Assembly: GCA_022704985.1 (NCBI GenBank)
Contig: JAKJFI010000066.1
Coordinates: 1-5,684 of the forward strand
Direction of reading: 5' to 3'
Length of the DNA stretch: 5,684 bases
Source: Candidatus Omnitrophota bacterium
GTDB lineage: Bacteria; Ratteibacteria; UBA8468; B48-G9; JAFGKM01
The notes under the pieces: generated by a model
What the model was told of the DNA's origin: nothing
What the model saw: the letters and a program-made list of their open reading frames with translations, nothing else
The model's database searches: none
Made by a program: the position numbers and the translations under genes
In this document: in pieces, positions 5,469 through 5,684 of the stretch
Numbering within the stretch: the stretch's first letter is position 1
Layout of the letters: every line of letters starts with the position of its first letter

Positions 5469-5684
5469 AATCGGTCTCCCTTATAAGGATATATTACCTT
5501 AAAGCGTATTTACCCCGCAAGGTTTTTTCCTGTCATTTATATCCCTTTTATGGGAAGGGCTGTGATTCTTATTGAAATGTCCAGATAGGTAGGATAGGAT
5601 TCGAGCTGCTTGCAATGGCGGTGTTTTTTGATTGATGTTCGAACTTTTTTTGACGAAAATCCTGAAAACTAATTTGGACTCGGC
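5469..5684. other. AT-rich intergenic region at the right edge
   Basis: No gene is supportable here on either strand. It holds the ribosome binding site and candidate promoter of the HEAT-repeat gene, a CCCTT/AAGGG inverted repeat (5543-5547 with 5555-5559), three spaced TAGG units near 5586-5600, and an 8-bp palindrome GTTCGAAC (5637-5644) followed by seven T. It is probably the upstream control region of the minus-strand unit, possibly shared with a gene beyond the window. Confidence 0.5.
5491..5520 (-). promoter_or_regulatory. Candidate sigma-70-type promoter for the HEAT-repeat/pseudopilin pair
   Basis: On the minus strand TTGCGG (5515-5520) and TAATAT (5491-5496) are separated by 18 nt and lie just upstream of the HEAT-repeat gene leader. 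Both boxes are partial matches and AT-rich sequence gives many such pairs. A TATAAA further upstream (within 5535-5545) is an alternative -10. Confidence 0.3.

Noticed and set aside
5543..5559. CCCTT/AAGGG inverted repeat as an intrinsic terminator
   Set aside because: The stem is only 5 bp with no T-run after it on either strand, and no gene ends nearby within the window.
5650..5684. TTGACG at 5650 as a plus-strand promoter -35 box
   Set aside because: No acceptable -10 hexamer lies 16-18 nt downstream before the window ends.

Overview
The window is an ordinary-looking bacterial chromosome segment of near-balanced base composition. The left two thirds (1-3957) carries five tightly packed plus-strand genes. 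The right third carries two minus-strand genes and a short AT-rich flank. The gene content suggests an anaerobic, Gram-negative-type bacterium: a ferredoxin-dependent 2-oxoacid oxidoreductase subunit, nucleotide-sugar epimerases, and a long pseudopilin with a C-rich body resembling the DUF1559/H-X9-DG group. Such pseudopilins are especially common in Planctomycetes, Lentisphaerae, Omnitrophota and related candidate phyla. That placement is inference from gene content only, because there is no rRNA here.

Plus-strand block. The 3' two thirds of a KorB/VorB-like thiamine-pyrophosphate subunit of a 2-oxoacid:ferredoxin oxidoreductase ends in an ATGA overlap with a seven-helix DUF1614 membrane protein. 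Next comes a RadC (UPF0758/JAB) protein, starting 4 nt after the DUF1614 stop (or overlapping it if a TTG start is used). Nineteen nucleotides later is an extended-SDR epimerase that looks like UDP-glucuronate 4-epimerase, and 49 nt after that a GalE-like UDP-hexose 4-epimerase. Spacing is short throughout and no terminator is visible, so a single transcript is plausible. The functions are mixed: energy metabolism, an unknown membrane role, a DNA-related protein and cell-surface sugar precursors. The two epimerases would interconvert UDP-sugars for polysaccharide or glycoconjugate synthesis.

Minus-strand block. A membrane-anchored HEAT-repeat protein (4758-5468) is followed 101 bp downstream by a type IV pilin-like/pseudopilin gene (3949-4656). 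The gap between them holds a degenerate copy of a common interspersed inverted-repeat element. The pseudopilin carries a textbook 12-residue EF-hand loop, and its 3' end overlaps the GalE-like gene by 9 bp in convergent orientation.

The 216 bp at the right edge hold the probable promoter of the HEAT-repeat gene and no supportable gene. I see no CRISPR array, tRNA, rRNA, transposase or defence system. The points most worth a second look are the EF-hand pseudopilin, the oxidoreductase beta/DUF1614 coupling where a gamma subunit might be expected, a RadC lacking its usual HPRE motif, and a G8 tract forming the ribosome binding site of the first epimerase.
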